Numbered from the stretch's first letter, positions 16,227-24,290 are shown. The stretch: DNA of 64,000 nucleotides from Planococcus sp. MB-3u-03 (GCF_002833405.1 NZ_CP025124.1:1-64000), one strand, 5' to 3'. The notes: generated by a model from the sequence alone, not told the origin. Translations and numbers: made by a program.

Positions 16227-16267
16227 AAAAAGCATTGGAGAAGAATTCCTTCTCCAATGCTTTTTCT
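16227..16267 (+). terminator. Terminator of the mob/ardC operon
   Basis: Seventeen-base perfect arms AAAAAGCATTGGAGAAG / CTTCTCCAATGCTTTTT with a 5-base loop just after the stop codon. It would work in both directions. The next 280 bases are AT-rich and empty. Confidence 0.9.
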
Positions 16268-16547
16268 ATGTCAGAACATGAATTTATTGGGTTACGCACG
16301 CTATTAAGCTTAATTTTGTAAAATGATTCCCCTTTATTACATTTTAAATCGGAAAAGATTAAAATTAGTGTTATTTTCATTAATAAATTTAGAATTTCAG
16401 TAATTAAAAGTGATATATCTATAAAAATAAACCTTTACTAGTTATTTTTTATCCATTTTCTATTTTTGTATTATTTACAATATAAAGAAAAATATTATGT
16501 TAAAGACACCACTCAAATGGAAACTATTGTAGAACGGAGATTAGTAA

Positions 16548-16847
16548 ATGAGAATTCTGCCCACGGTGTACAAAGCTAAGTCTGAAATTGCCCGGTTAGA
16601 AAAATACGTGTTTCTCGCCGAGAGTTATGGTGAACAAACTCTTGAAAAACAAATCATTAAACACTATGCCTATATCGGCAGTATTTCCAAAACCGTTGCT
16701 CATTTGAACGAAAAACGAGCAAACGAAGGATTAGCCCCCATTGAACTTTCCTATGCGAAAGAAGTCATTCAATCCAAGCCAGCAGATGCATTACACCGGA
16801 TGGTTCGCACTCGCTATAGACAGAAAATGAGACATTTACAGTACTGA
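16548..16847 (+). CDS. Hypothetical plasmid protein (99 aa)
   Basis: A 99-residue basic protein (ends RTRYRQKMRHLQY) behind ACGGAG. It is predicted all-helical with no membrane part. Residues ~40-80 (IGSISKTVAHLNEKRANEG onward) look like a small helical DNA- or RNA-binding fold, but I recognise no family. It is preceded by an AT-rich, 280-base stretch that probably holds its promoter. Confidence 0.65.
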   Translation: MRILPTVYKAKSEIARLEKYVFLAESYGEQTLEKQIIKHYAYIGSISKTVAHLNEKRANEGLAPIELSYAKEVIQSKPADALHRMVRTRYRQKMRHLQY

Positions 16848-16922
16848 ACATGGACGAACGTTCGATGACCTCTTGAATTCAATAAGGCTTCGCTGTATAG
16901 AGCGAAAGAAACGAGGCATCTA

Positions 16923-17174
16923 TTGAAAGATCCTGAAGAAAAAGAAGACGTAATCCTGAAAGGAGAAATCCCGCTAATGTTTGTAGGGTTTGCCCTGCTA
17001 ATCGGTAGTTTTTATTGGCGGTTGCTCTTCCACTTCTTTTTTATCATTCCATCCCTGATCTTTTTTCTGCGAAGTATGGATGATTTTAAAAAAGGAAATA
17101 AGAAATCGATGTACTGGAATATGGTCTCTGGCCTCATCTTTTTCGCCTTGATCTTTTTAGCAAGTACCAATTGA
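16923..17174 (+). CDS. Small membrane protein (83 aa)
   Basis: An 83-residue protein with a TTG start behind ACGAGGC. There are three hydrophobic stretches (about 16-30, 32-48 and 64-80) and a basic loop (DDFKKGNKKS). No family is recognised. It sits 43 bases before the second copy of the 147-nt element. Confidence is limited by the rare start codon. Confidence 0.5.
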   Translation: MKDPEEKEDVILKGEIPLMFVGFALLIGSFYWRLLFHFFFIIPSLIFFLRSMDDFKKGNKKSMYWNMVSGLIFFALIFLASTN

Positions 17175-17216
17175 TGTTTAATTGATAGGATAAACTCAAG
17201 TGCAGAGCATCTTCAC

Positions 17217-17363
17217 GGGCGACTGCACAAGAGCGCCTAGCAACCATTGTTTCAAGGCGCTCTATGTGTCGCTTCCCCCTAAAAAAGCCGATAATCAGGG
17301 GCTGTAACCTGCCGGAAACAGTCCCTAGATTCCTGTCGTTTTCTTAACGGGTGAACGAGTCGA
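17217..17363 (+). ncRNA. Candidate structured RNA, copy 2 of the 147-nt repeated element
   Basis: Ungapped match to 9347-9493. The first hairpin is stronger here: CACA/TGTG plus AGAGCGCCT/AGGCGCTCT. The second stem AGGGG/TCCCT keeps pairing although three of its positions differ from copy 1. The linker AAAAAAGCCGATAATC and the 3' ACGAGTCGA are unchanged. A terminator follows 24 bases later. No clear promoter is visible directly in front, so this copy may be read from upstream. Confidence 0.7.
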
Positions 17364-17387
17364 ACAACAAAAGACAGAGCAAATGGG

Positions 17388-17430
17388 AAGGCAGCCGAAA
17401 CGGCTGCCTTTTGTCGTTATTTTTTGCTTT
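17388..17430 (+). terminator. Terminator after ncRNA copy 2
   Basis: Arms AAGGCAGCCG / CGGCTGCCTT with an AAA loop, followed by a T-rich tract ending in six T. Its distance to the repeated element is the same as in copy 1, although its sequence is unrelated. Confidence 0.85.
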
Positions 17431-17466
17431 TGGCCACCGGAGCGTACACAGCCCCAGTCTGTCTAA

Positions 17467-17612
17467 GCTCGAAATACGGACAGATTCCTTGGCTTCGCCC
17501 TATCCCTATTTCGAGCCAAGACAGGAGCCGACAAAGCCCGTGTTCAGTCAAGGGGCACCAAACTTTTTTAGGTCGGCTTCGCTAAAAAACTTTGGCGCTG
17601 GGACCCTTGACT
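17467..17612. other. Hairpin-rich zone upstream of radC (ssDNA origin or ssDNA promoter candidate)
   Basis: No gene. A 10-bp perfect inverted repeat GCTCGAAATA / TATTTCGAGC spans 17467-17516, with competing pairs CTTGGCT/AGCCAAG and CTGTC/GACAG. A second, 67-nt near-palindrome covers 17546-17612: AGTCAAGGG/CCCTTGACT outside, CCAAA/TTTGG next, TTTTTTAG/CTAAAAAA inside. Such alternative stem-loops are typical of single-strand origins and of promoters active on transferred single strands in plasmid leading regions. The function is inferred. Confidence 0.55.
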
Positions 17613-17715
17613 GGTCGGCTATGGGGTGTGGCCGTCCTCCTTACCAAAAGGCAAAAAATAATCCCTTTTGGGACCATTCCCGCCCGGCGGACAAAACAAA
17701 AAGGAGCGATACCCC

Positions 17716-18174
17716 ATGAAACTCGAAAAAATCATTGAAATCACACGTATTAAACAAGAAGTGAAAGAAGTCGAAGAAACCTATAAAAGCGTCCTTCCCG
17801 AACGCATTCAGAGTTCCACAGATGCCATCAATTTTGCGAAAGCTCTCATCGGAGATGAGGACCGGGAGGTTTTCTTGGTCATCTGCTTGAACATCAAAAA
17901 TGAAATCTCGGTGGTTCATCGTTGCCACACCGGAAGCTTGAATGCCAGTGTCGTTCATCCACGCGAAGTATTCAAAGCCGCCATTTTGAATAACTCCGGA
18001 AGTATTCTAGTAGCTCATAACCATCCCTCCGGCGACTGCCAATATTCCAATGAAGACGTAGCTGTCAGCAAGCGATTGATGGATGCCGGCGAACTGATTG
18101 GCATTGAAGTGTTGGATTCACTAATTGTCAGCCAAAAAGGAGGCGTTTCCTTGAGGGAACTCGGGGTACTCTAA
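17716..18174 (+). CDS. radC: RadC-like JAB/MPN-domain protein
   Basis: A 152-residue RadC-family protein of the short, plasmid/phage type that lacks the N-terminal helix-hairpin-helix domain. The JAMM-type metal motif HNHPSGDCQYSNED begins at H101. I chose ATG 17716 because AAGGAG lies 10 bases before it. Such short RadC proteins are common on plasmids near mobilisation and anti-restriction genes. Their biochemical role is not settled: a DNA-repair link was originally proposed, and a metal-dependent peptidase or nuclease-like activity is inferred from the fold. It is preceded by the hairpin zone at 17467-17612. Confidence 0.88.
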   Translation: MKLEKIIEITRIKQEVKEVEETYKSVLPERIQSSTDAINFAKALIGDEDREVFLVICLNIKNEISVVHRCHTGSLNASVVHPREVFKAAILNNSGSILVAHNHPSGDCQYSNEDVAVSKRLMDAGELIGIEVLDSLIVSQKGGVSLRELGVL

Positions 18175-18205
18175 AAACCCCGTCCCTACAGGCTTCTCAG
18201 ACGAA

Positions 18206-18358
18206 ATGAACCATATCATCTACCGTTTAAGAAAAGATAAATCCCTCAGAAGGCGAATCTCAGACATGGGATTCATCTTTTGCAAGGGAGATTCCGCAAA
18301 CCTCATGGTTGCATTGAAAGAATGGCAGGGAAAAAAGAAAATGACCGATGCAAAATAA
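18206..18358 (+). CDS. Possible small basic protein (50 aa)
   Basis: A 50-codon frame, MNHIIYRLRKDKSLRRRISD onward, lies 31 bases after radC and runs into a strong terminator. It is basic and has no clear ribosome site. The position inside a transcription unit that ends right after its stop supports it, but nothing else does. Confidence 0.35.
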   Translation: MNHIIYRLRKDKSLRRRISDMGFIFCKGDSANLMVALKEWQGKKKMTDAK

Positions 18359-18379
18359 GTTGCATCGGTCATTTTCTTT
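18334..18379. terminator. Bidirectional terminator between radC and the YolD gene
   Basis: Twenty-base perfect arms starting AAAGAAAATGACC and ending GGTCATTTTCTTT, loop AATAAG, with A and T flanks. It separates two converging units. Confidence 0.9.
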
Positions 18380-18391
18380 TGACGATTTTAG

Positions 18392-18754
18392 TCAATCCAC
18401 TAACTGAATGCCTACCAAGCTCTCAACCGGCAATCGCTGCCGTCCGGATGTATCTTCATAAACCAGTTGCCCATTCCTCAAATCGATTTCTTGAATCACC
18501 CCAGTATGCGTAAAAAACGCGCCGTTTTTCCATGTCTTCAGTTGGACCTCACATCTTCGGCTCATGGCGATTTCCACTTCTTCCTGGATGGCTTGCAAAT
18601 CAAACTCGGTCAATTCGGGTTTCGACACCTGGTCCTCTTCTTCGTAGAATGCTTTGATTAACCGGACGTGTTCCGTCAGCAGCATCCCTTGCCATTTAAT
18701 TAACCCTCGATCGCTGACAGCGCCTACTTGTTTTGTGTGTTTTGTTGTTTTCAT
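18392..18754 (-). CDS. YolD-like family protein
   Basis: A 120-residue protein of the YolD-like family: SDRGLIKWQGMLLTEHV near the N-terminus, then a charged helix, and a C-terminal beta-rich part ending PVESLVGIQLVD. I chose ATG 18754 because GAAAGGAGG stands before it; the longer frame starts without a ribosome site. In Bacillus, YolD-like genes are usually beside UvrX/ImuB-type Y-family polymerases and are SOS-induced. Here the polymerase partner is absent, but a LexA-type box lies 26 bases upstream. The molecular role is unknown. Confidence 0.82.
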   Translation of the reverse strand: MKTTKHTKQVGAVSDRGLIKWQGMLLTEHVRLIKAFYEEEDQVSKPELTEFDLQAIQEEVEIAMSRRCEVQLKTWKNGAFFTHTGVIQEIDLRNGQLVYEDTSGRQRLPVESLVGIQLVD

Positions 18755-18779
18755 GCTATCGCCTCCTTTCAAATAAAAA

Positions 18780-18791
18780 GAACACACGTTC
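18780..18791. promoter_or_regulatory. LexA (DinR) SOS box
   Basis: GAACACACGTTC has the form GAAC-N4-GTTC, the Bacillus LexA/DinR consensus, 26 bases before the YolD-like start. It predicts DNA-damage induction. Confidence 0.7.
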
Positions 18792-18847
18792 TTATCATAC
18801 CACTCTAGAAGCGCTCTGAATCCTCCCTTTATAAATAAGCACACAAA

Positions 18848-18880
18848 AACCCATTCTCTTGAAGACCAAGAAAATGGGTT
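18848..18880 (-). terminator. Terminator-like hairpin between DUF5348 gene and YolD gene
   Basis: Arms AACCCATTCTCTTG / CAAGAAAATGGGTT (one mismatch) with a 5-base loop and an A-rich left flank, reading as a terminator on the minus strand upstream of the YolD gene's own promoter region. Confidence 0.6.
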
Positions 18881-18943
18881 CTCGCTATTTTTCGAATCAC
18901 ATCATTAAGTTTATTGCTGTTGCTGCAGAAAGAGTCTCTTATA

Positions 18944-19339
18944 TTATCGACATCTTGCTTGTAGACCCTCCAAAGGTTGTTTGATGCCTACCGCAAAGTA
19001 ATCCTCACCGTCATGCTCAATTCGTGTTCGTGCGTATATTTCTTGTGATTCATCCCAGATTTCAAGGGGACTGCCCGACGTAAAGTAATCTTCAGCGCCT
19101 TCGATTTCATAACGTCCATCCGACCGTTTAATAATTCTTTCACTGGCTTGAATCGGTTTTTGAAGGTACTCAACCGAATAAATTAAGCTATACAGATGGT
19201 CTGTTACTTTTCGAATTTCTCGCTCTTCAAAGCGTTGTTCCGGATCTTCACGGTCGTGCTCAAACTCTTCTTCTTTTGATATCCCTTTTAAAGCAGGCAA
19301 CGTAGCCGCCAACTTTTTCTTGGCCTCTTCTAATCTCAA
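18944..19339 (-). CDS. DUF5348-like hypothetical protein
   Basis: A 131-residue acidic protein. The N-terminal half is a charged helix (KEEEFEHDREDPEQRFEER). The C-terminal ~60 residues, GRYEIEGAEDYFTSGSPLE then ARTRIEHDGEDYFAVGIKQP, match my memory of the DUF5348 pattern found in Gram-positive plasmid and phage proteins. Function is unknown. It seems to be a single-gene unit. Confidence 0.65.
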   Translation of the reverse strand: MRLEEAKKKLAATLPALKGISKEEEFEHDREDPEQRFEEREIRKVTDHLYSLIYSVEYLQKPIQASERIIKRSDGRYEIEGAEDYFTSGSPLEIWDESQEIYARTRIEHDGEDYFAVGIKQPLEGLQARCR

Positions 19340-19914
19340 GTAAATGCCCCCTTAATGTTTGTTGCAGTTTCTCGGATGAACAAGTTCTCTCTATAGTATA
19401 TCGCATTTATACACTGAACTTTAAGCTATCTTTTTCATTCTTTACCTGTTGATTCGCGTTCTTCTATTTTTTCTTTTTCGAAAAGTCGTTGTCAATACAT
19501 CCATTCGCCTTGTGATTTCATTGTTCAGACTTTTTTCCAGTATCGTTAAAATAACCTCTAGCTCTCTCTACGTAAATCCTCAATAAAGCCGATTTTCTTC
19601 GTATCGATCAAATCAAATCACTCTTCTGGCCCCTCTCTGTACTTTTTTAAGTGGTTATTCTGTATATTTAGATATGGAGTACACCAAAGTGCACTTTACT
19701 CCTCTATCTTTATGGATCCTCTTTGAGAGTCATAGATAAAAGGGCAACAAAGTAGGCTTTAACCAGAATTTAATAGCCCTTTCTATTTATGTAACTGCTA
19801 ATTCTCCATCGTAATTTCAATTAGAACATTTAAATTACTAGCTATACTCGACACTTTTTTCACATTTAAAGTTTATTATCTATTAAATAAACTACTTATA
19901 TATGGGGGATAATA
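19340..19914. other. Intergenic, no gene seen
   Basis: 575 AT-rich bases between the DUF5348 gene and the acetyltransferase. I see no frame with coding character, no strong terminator and no clear promoter. It marks the border between the mobilisation half and the metal-resistance cargo. Confidence 0.5.
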
Positions 19915-20403
19915 ATGAAAATTGAAATCTTTCAACCAATCGTGGAACAAAAAGAGATTTTGAAGAATTTATTGGAGTTGTACCAATATGATTTTTCAGA
20001 GTTTGAATCTGAAGATGTAGATGAAAATGGATTGTTTGGCTATAAATATCTGGATTGTTATTGGGACGAACCAAACCACTATCCATTTTTATTTCAAGTG
20101 GACGGTAAGTATGCAGGATTTGCTTTGGTACGTAAGATACCTGTTGAAGATACAAGTAATCCTTCTTATATGAAAATGTGTGAGTTTTTTGTAATGAGAA
20201 AATATCGAAAAGAAGGCATTGGAAAACGAGCAGCCTTTCATATTTTCAATCTCTTTCAAGATACCTGGGAAGTGGGGAACTTGAAACCAACCTTCCAGCT
20301 CAAAAGTTTTGGAGAGGTAATTTCTGAGTATACTAACAATAATTACTCGGAATTTTATCGAGACCAATGGCCTGGACCGATTCAAAGATTCGTCACAGTT
20401 TAG
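19915..20403 (+). CDS. GNAT-family N-acetyltransferase
   Basis: A 162-residue GNAT-fold protein. Motif A is RKYRKEGIGKRAAFHIF at about residues 99-115, matching the acetyl-CoA pyrophosphate loop R/QxxGxG/A. The preceding strand is MKMCEFFVM. The N-terminal part (LLELYQYDFSEFE) is typical of a subgroup of predicted acetyltransferases in Bacillota. The substrate cannot be told. The start has GGGGGAT before it, and it is a monocistronic unit ending at the hairpin 20440-20482. It is AT-richer than the mobilisation genes. Confidence 0.85.
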   Translation: MKIEIFQPIVEQKEILKNLLELYQYDFSEFESEDVDENGLFGYKYLDCYWDEPNHYPFLFQVDGKYAGFALVRKIPVEDTSNPSYMKMCEFFVMRKYRKEGIGKRAAFHIFNLFQDTWEVGNLKPTFQLKSFGEVISEYTNNNYSEFYRDQWPGPIQRFVTV

Positions 20404-20439
20404 CTTATATACACGCTTCAAATAATATAACCAGAAAAA

Positions 20440-20482
20440 CCCCAACTGGTAGTCACTTTCTTAAAGTGTCTACCAGTTGGGG
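20440..20482 (+). terminator. Terminator after the acetyltransferase gene
   Basis: Thirteen-base perfect arms CCCCAACTGGTAG / CTACCAGTTGGGG with an inner ACTTT/AAAGT stem. The T tract after it is weak, so it could also be a transcript stabiliser. Confidence 0.65.
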
Positions 20483-20675
20483 GCAGTTCAGTTTTTAAAA
20501 GATAATTCTCCCTCAACTTCTTAAATTTAATTGTGTCATTCGATTCTTAAATCGCCTTAAACTATATATCGGGCTTTTTAAATACACTTCAATAAAAAGG
20601 CTGAGGAAAAATTTCATTGGGCTTTGCTCTAAAACAAAGCGACCTAAACAGCAAGCTGTTCTCTTATTAACCTCT

Positions 20676-21218
20676 TCAGAAAGCTTTTGGTTTAATCGCT
20701 TCCATGTACCCTCTTATGTCTTCTTCCGACATTTCACCCGTAATAATTTTTACGATATCTCCATCTGGATTGATCAACATGGTAGTAGGAAGTGGGCGAA
20801 TGTTGTATGCCTCCATTACACTTTTATTTTTATCAATAACAATTGGGAAGGTTAAGTTTTTTTGTTCTGCATATTGTTTCACTTCATAGTCAGACTGAGC
20901 AATATTTACAGCCAATATTTGCACGCCTTGATCCTTGTAATTCTGGTATTGCTTTTCCATCAATGGAAACTCTTTCTCACATGGTTTGCACCAAGTTCCC
21001 CAAAAGTTTACAAAAACTCCTTGTCCTCTATACTCAGATAGTTGCTGGCGCTGCCCATTTAAGTCAGTTAAGGTGAAATCAGGTGCCTTGTCTCCTACCT
21101 GTAATACCTCACTTTGCTCTTTCGTTAGTGCATTATAAATCGTAAATATGATGGCACCCGTCATGACAAGCAAGATAACACTTCTCAAAATTAAACGTTG
21201 CTTTTTTCTTACAGCCAT
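20676..21218 (-). CDS. resA: ResA-like membrane-anchored thiol-disulfide oxidoreductase
   Basis: A 180-residue thioredoxin-fold protein tethered by one N-terminal membrane segment (about 10-29) with the catalytic domain outside. The active site is WCKPC (C77, C80). TDLNGQRQQLSEYRGQGVFV and the cis-Pro region RPLPTTMLINPDG are typical of TlpA/ResA. ResA reduces the apocytochrome c haem-binding cysteines in Bacillus. Here it is the last gene of the cop-dsb operon, so it may instead balance the oxidising DsbA/DsbB pair or reduce copper-site cysteines. Start behind AGGGGGG. Confidence 0.88.
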   Translation of the reverse strand: MAVRKKQRLILRSVILLVMTGAIIFTIYNALTKEQSEVLQVGDKAPDFTLTDLNGQRQQLSEYRGQGVFVNFWGTWCKPCEKEFPLMEKQYQNYKDQGVQILAVNIAQSDYEVKQYAEQKNLTFPIVIDKNKSVMEAYNIRPLPTTMLINPDGDIVKIITGEMSEEDIRGYMEAIKPKAF

Positions 21219-21323
21219 ACGTTCCCCCCCTCAGTACTAATCTTTCATCTTTACTAGACCCAAAACCATAGAAATTCTTAAACCTCATAGCAAAGACAGA
21301 ATAACTTGAGATGCATATACAGA

Positions 21324-21767
21324 TTAAGAACGAGATTCTCTAAATGCCAGTAATAGCATAGTTACCGTGATTAAAACAAAGGCAATCAATGCCAAGAATG
21401 GAATCGTGATGAAACCTGCCCAATTGATATATTCTGAGCTGCATGGAACCCCATTGACACAGGGCTTGAATCCACCAAACCCAGGAATTTTTTGTTCCAA
21501 GTAGTGCAGAACGGAAATACTCCCACCCAAAAGGGAGAGTGGCAAAACGTAACGAGGCGCTTTAGTGTCGTTTGTAAAGGTTGCAATGCCCAAAATCAGC
21601 ACTAAGGGATACATGGCAATCCGTTGATACCAGCAAAGTTCGCACGGAATAAAACCTTGCACTTCACTGAAGTATAGGCTTCCCAGCATCGCTACTAGGG
21701 AAACAAACCACGCACTATAGAGTAGAATCCCCGTTTTTCCAGACTGTCCTTGTTCTTTCGCCATCAC
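21324..21767 (-). CDS. bdbC: BdbC/DsbB-type disulfide oxidoreductase
   Basis: A 147-residue protein with four membrane segments. Two cysteine pairs are visible: C42/C45 in PCELCWYQR and C103/C109 in KPCVNGVPC. This is the quinone-linked DsbB/BdbC layout. It would re-oxidise the DsbA-like partner encoded directly upstream, with which it shares a 4-base ATGA-type overlap (21764-21767). Length is normal. Confidence 0.93.
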   Translation of the reverse strand: MMAKEQGQSGKTGILLYSAWFVSLVAMLGSLYFSEVQGFIPCELCWYQRIAMYPLVLILGIATFTNDTKAPRYVLPLSLLGGSISVLHYLEQKIPGFGGFKPCVNGVPCSSEYINWAGFITIPFLALIAFVLITVTMLLLAFRESRS

Positions 21768-22441
21768 TCTGCACCTTCCAATTCTTGATCAATCAAGGCT
21801 TTGATCGCATCATAATCAAAGGGGTCTTCCAATTGTTGGCCGTTAACTGAAATAGTAGGTGTTTGAGAAACACCAGCTTCTTCCACTAGAGCTTCATCCT
21901 TTTGGAGCTGTTCTTGTTGTGACACTTGTTCGATGTCTTCCTTTAGACGAACCTGGTCAATCTCTGGAAATGCTGATGCTACTTCCATCAATTTTTCTGG
22001 AGTAATCCATGCGGCATCATGGTCTTCTACTGGTTGGGCATCATAAAGAGCTTTATGAAACTCCCAATAAATTTCTGGGCTCTGCTCATAAACCGACTCC
22101 GCAGCCAAAGAACCTAATACAGACTCATTTCCGTGAAAAAATACATTAATATAAGAAAACTTCACCTTTCCTGTTTCCACATAGTCCTCTACAAGCTGAG
22201 GATATACCATTTCTCCCCAAGCTTTACAAGATGGGCACTTAAAGTCACCGTATTCCACTACTGTCACTGGAGCATTGCCCTCACCTAAAGTGGGCTGTCC
22301 GGAAACATCCACTTGTGCTGTTTCTACAGCGGGTGCTTCCTCTTGATTCAGAAATACCACTATGACGGATACAATTACTGCTAATACAGCGGTTGCTAGG
22401 ACGATCCATTTCATTTTAGATTGCTTCGATTTATTTCCCAT
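21764..22441 (-). CDS. bdbD: BdbD/DsbA-type thiol-disulfide oxidoreductase
   Basis: A 225-residue protein with a membrane anchor (about 11-31) and a DsbA-like domain. The active site is FKCPSCKAW (C69, C72). The C-terminal cis-Pro loop is GVSQTPTISVNG. I chose ATG 22441 (GAGGATAT before it) rather than the upstream ATG that overlaps copD. It introduces disulfides into exported proteins and hands electrons to BdbC. It is the third gene of the copC-copD-bdbD-bdbC-resA unit. Confidence 0.93.
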   Translation of the reverse strand: MGNKSKQSKMKWIVLATAVLAVIVSVIVVFLNQEEAPAVETAQVDVSGQPTLGEGNAPVTVVEYGDFKCPSCKAWGEMVYPQLVEDYVETGKVKFSYINVFFHGNESVLGSLAAESVYEQSPEIYWEFHKALYDAQPVEDHDAAWITPEKLMEVASAFPEIDQVRLKEDIEQVSQQEQLQKDEALVEEAGVSQTPTISVNGQQLEDPFDYDAIKALIDQELEGAE

Positions 22442-22466
22442 TTTTATATCCTCTTTTCTACTTTTA

Positions 22467-23561
22467 TTATCCAACGCTGAGCATTAAGCCTACATAAAAA
22501 CTCAACACACAAAACAATCCCATCACCAATGTCAAATATACAGGGATTTTTTGCTTAAAACTATAAATGACAAGACTGCCAAAGGCTGTGCCGAGAAACA
22601 AAAATAAAACGCCAAGAATGCTCCACTCAAATTGCAGATGCATCGCAGTATCCATCGAACCAGTATGAAAATAAGCAAAAAGATTGGAAGCTCCATTCAT
22701 TCTTATAAACGATTCGATTGAATGGGGAGGTTCTTGTTGCCCTAATACTGCAGTTGCCGACAATACAAGTAACAATACAACGCTTTCTGCTCTGGCCCAA
22801 GGCAATGGATTTACCTTTTTCCCTCTGCTTAATTTCGCTCTAATGAATACGCCATTGATGAAAGCAAAGAGTAATACTGGAAGAATTAATAAATGTTTCA
22901 CTAAAATTGCTTGGCCATATGGCATTTGCCACGCATCCGTATAGTCTTTTAAATTCAACGCCAAAGTCATGATATATAATCCTGAAGCCGAAATGATAAT
23001 TAAACATATGATAGCAAGTGGAGTGAACCATTTTATAAATGGGAGCCAGTTTTTAGAAGACACTGAAAACCAGCTAACAATAAGTAAAATACCTATCCAA
23101 ACCGTTGCAGCTGTAAAGTGTAAAGTATGAAAAATAAATCCACTTCCATCTGTTAATGAAGCTGCATGGCTTCCCCATCCCAACGCGAGAAGGAGCAGAA
23201 AAGTAAAAACGAGGGAGACAACGATCAATACTTTGCTCTTAAAAACGGGAGTAACTGATACGAAAAAATAGAAAAAAAGAGAAGTTAAAACCGTTACTGA
23301 CCACGCTTGCCCTACCTCGAATTCCCCGACTACATTTTGAACGGTCAATAAAAGACCGATATCTTCGTATAGAAATACTACAAGCCGAATGACGGGAGCT
23401 GTCGATAAAAAAGCAATGCCCAAGATGGAAATTTGTAGGACGCGTTTATTTATTACCAGATCCGGCTTTTTATTGGCTGGAACTAAGTGAATAAGCAACG
23501 AGCCAATTAAAAGCGAAAAACAGAGATATAGAAGCATTTCAGCTATGTATAGCCAGATCAT
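22467..23561 (-). CDS. copD: CopD-type copper membrane protein
   Basis: A 364-residue polytopic protein with about eight membrane segments and a CopD-domain core. Conserved residues include HAASLTDGSGFIFHTLHFTAATVWIG in two blocks (a His-containing pair of helices) and AILVKHLLILPVLL. It is related to the C-terminal half of Bacillus YcnJ. It probably moves copper across the membrane together with the CopC domain protein, whose stop directly abuts its start. The reading frame is intact. Confidence 0.88.
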   Translation of the reverse strand: MIWLYIAEMLLYLCFSLLIGSLLIHLVPANKKPDLVINKRVLQISILGIAFLSTAPVIRLVVFLYEDIGLLLTVQNVVGEFEVGQAWSVTVLTSLFFYFFVSVTPVFKSKVLIVVSLVFTFLLLLALGWGSHAASLTDGSGFIFHTLHFTAATVWIGILLIVSWFSVSSKNWLPFIKWFTPLAIICLIIISASGLYIMTLALNLKDYTDAWQMPYGQAILVKHLLILPVLLFAFINGVFIRAKLSRGKKVNPLPWARAESVVLLLVLSATAVLGQQEPPHSIESFIRMNGASNLFAYFHTGSMDTAMHLQFEWSILGVLFLFLGTAFGSLVIYSFKQKIPVYLTLVMGLFCVLSFYVGLMLSVG

Positions 23562-24119
23562 TTAACTTTTTCGCCTCTCCAGCGCCCACATGAATGTACC
23601 AGCTGCGATTATCGCCAAAATAATAAAAATGATTATTACGGCATACGGAGGACTGGATGTTGTCGTTTCGCTAGTTTGCTGATCCGTTTCAAAGGTTTGT
23701 GTTTCTTTAGTTGGTACCTCTGAAAGGGAACCTGTAATTTGCTCTTCTGTATCCTCTGTTTTCTTCACCTCTCCTGTTTTTGCGGTAAAGCTTAAAATAC
23801 CTTCAATTGGATGCCCATCCGCGCCGATTATTTTCCATTTCACAGTATAGTCCCCATCAGGCATGCTGCCCTTAGGATTCCCACTCATTGATTGTTCCAA
23901 GAGCTGAACATTGAAAGGAACTTCCTCGCCCTCTTGGTTTTCCACGGTAAAGTTGCTGCCTTTCTCCAAGGCGGTATTGAATTCAAGAACAATTTCATTA
24001 AGTTCTTCAGTCACTGTAGCTCCATCACTCGGCACACTTTTTTCGAGTGCAGTATGAGCAGAAACAGTAGTCGAACACATAAGCAGTATCAATACTGCCA
24101 TTATCCATATTTTTTTCAT
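23562..24119 (-). CDS. copC: CopC-type copper-binding protein, membrane anchored
   Basis: A 185-residue exported protein. The signal peptide ends at VSA and the mature N-terminus begins with His (AHTALEKSVPSDG), which in CopC is a Cu(II) ligand. The family motif DGDYTVKWKIIGADGHPIEG follows. A Thr/Glu-rich linker leads to a C-terminal membrane segment (about 160-179) and a basic tail, so it is anchored on the outer face. The start is behind GGAGG. First gene of the five-gene operon, divergent from cadC-cadA; a CGTTTGA half-site like the cad operator lies in the shared region. Confidence 0.9.
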   Translation of the reverse strand: MKKIWIMAVLILLMCSTTVSAHTALEKSVPSDGATVTEELNEIVLEFNTALEKGSNFTVENQEGEEVPFNVQLLEQSMSGNPKGSMPDGDYTVKWKIIGADGHPIEGILSFTAKTGEVKKTEDTEEQITGSLSEVPTKETQTFETDQQTSETTTSSPPYAVIIIFIILAIIAAGTFMWALERRKS

Positions 24120-24227
24120 TTGCTAAAAACCTCCAGAATGGGTTGTTTTTATTTAATAAGCCACTTTCCCTCTTATAAAGTCTACCAAGAATCTTTGAAC
24201 ATTAAAACAATCGTTTGAATATAAGAA

Positions 24228-24277
24228 TTGACAAATCAACGAACTCTTTCTAAACTAATACTCAAACGAACATTTGA
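24228..24277 (+). promoter_or_regulatory. cadC-cadA promoter and operator, module 1
   Basis: TTGACA (24228-24233), 17-base spacer, TAAACT (24251-24256), then the operator TCAAA-CGAACA-TTTGA (24262-24277). The operator resembles the CadC site of pI258 and the one at 40598-40613. It predicts Cd/Zn/Pb-inducible derepression. Confidence 0.75.
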
Positions 24278-24290
24278 ATGAGGTGTAAAA

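Noticed and set aside
17351..17719. 122-codon plus-strand frame over the hairpin zone
   Set aside because: It covers the RNA element end, its terminator and the palindromes, has no ribosome site, and its composition is not coding-like.
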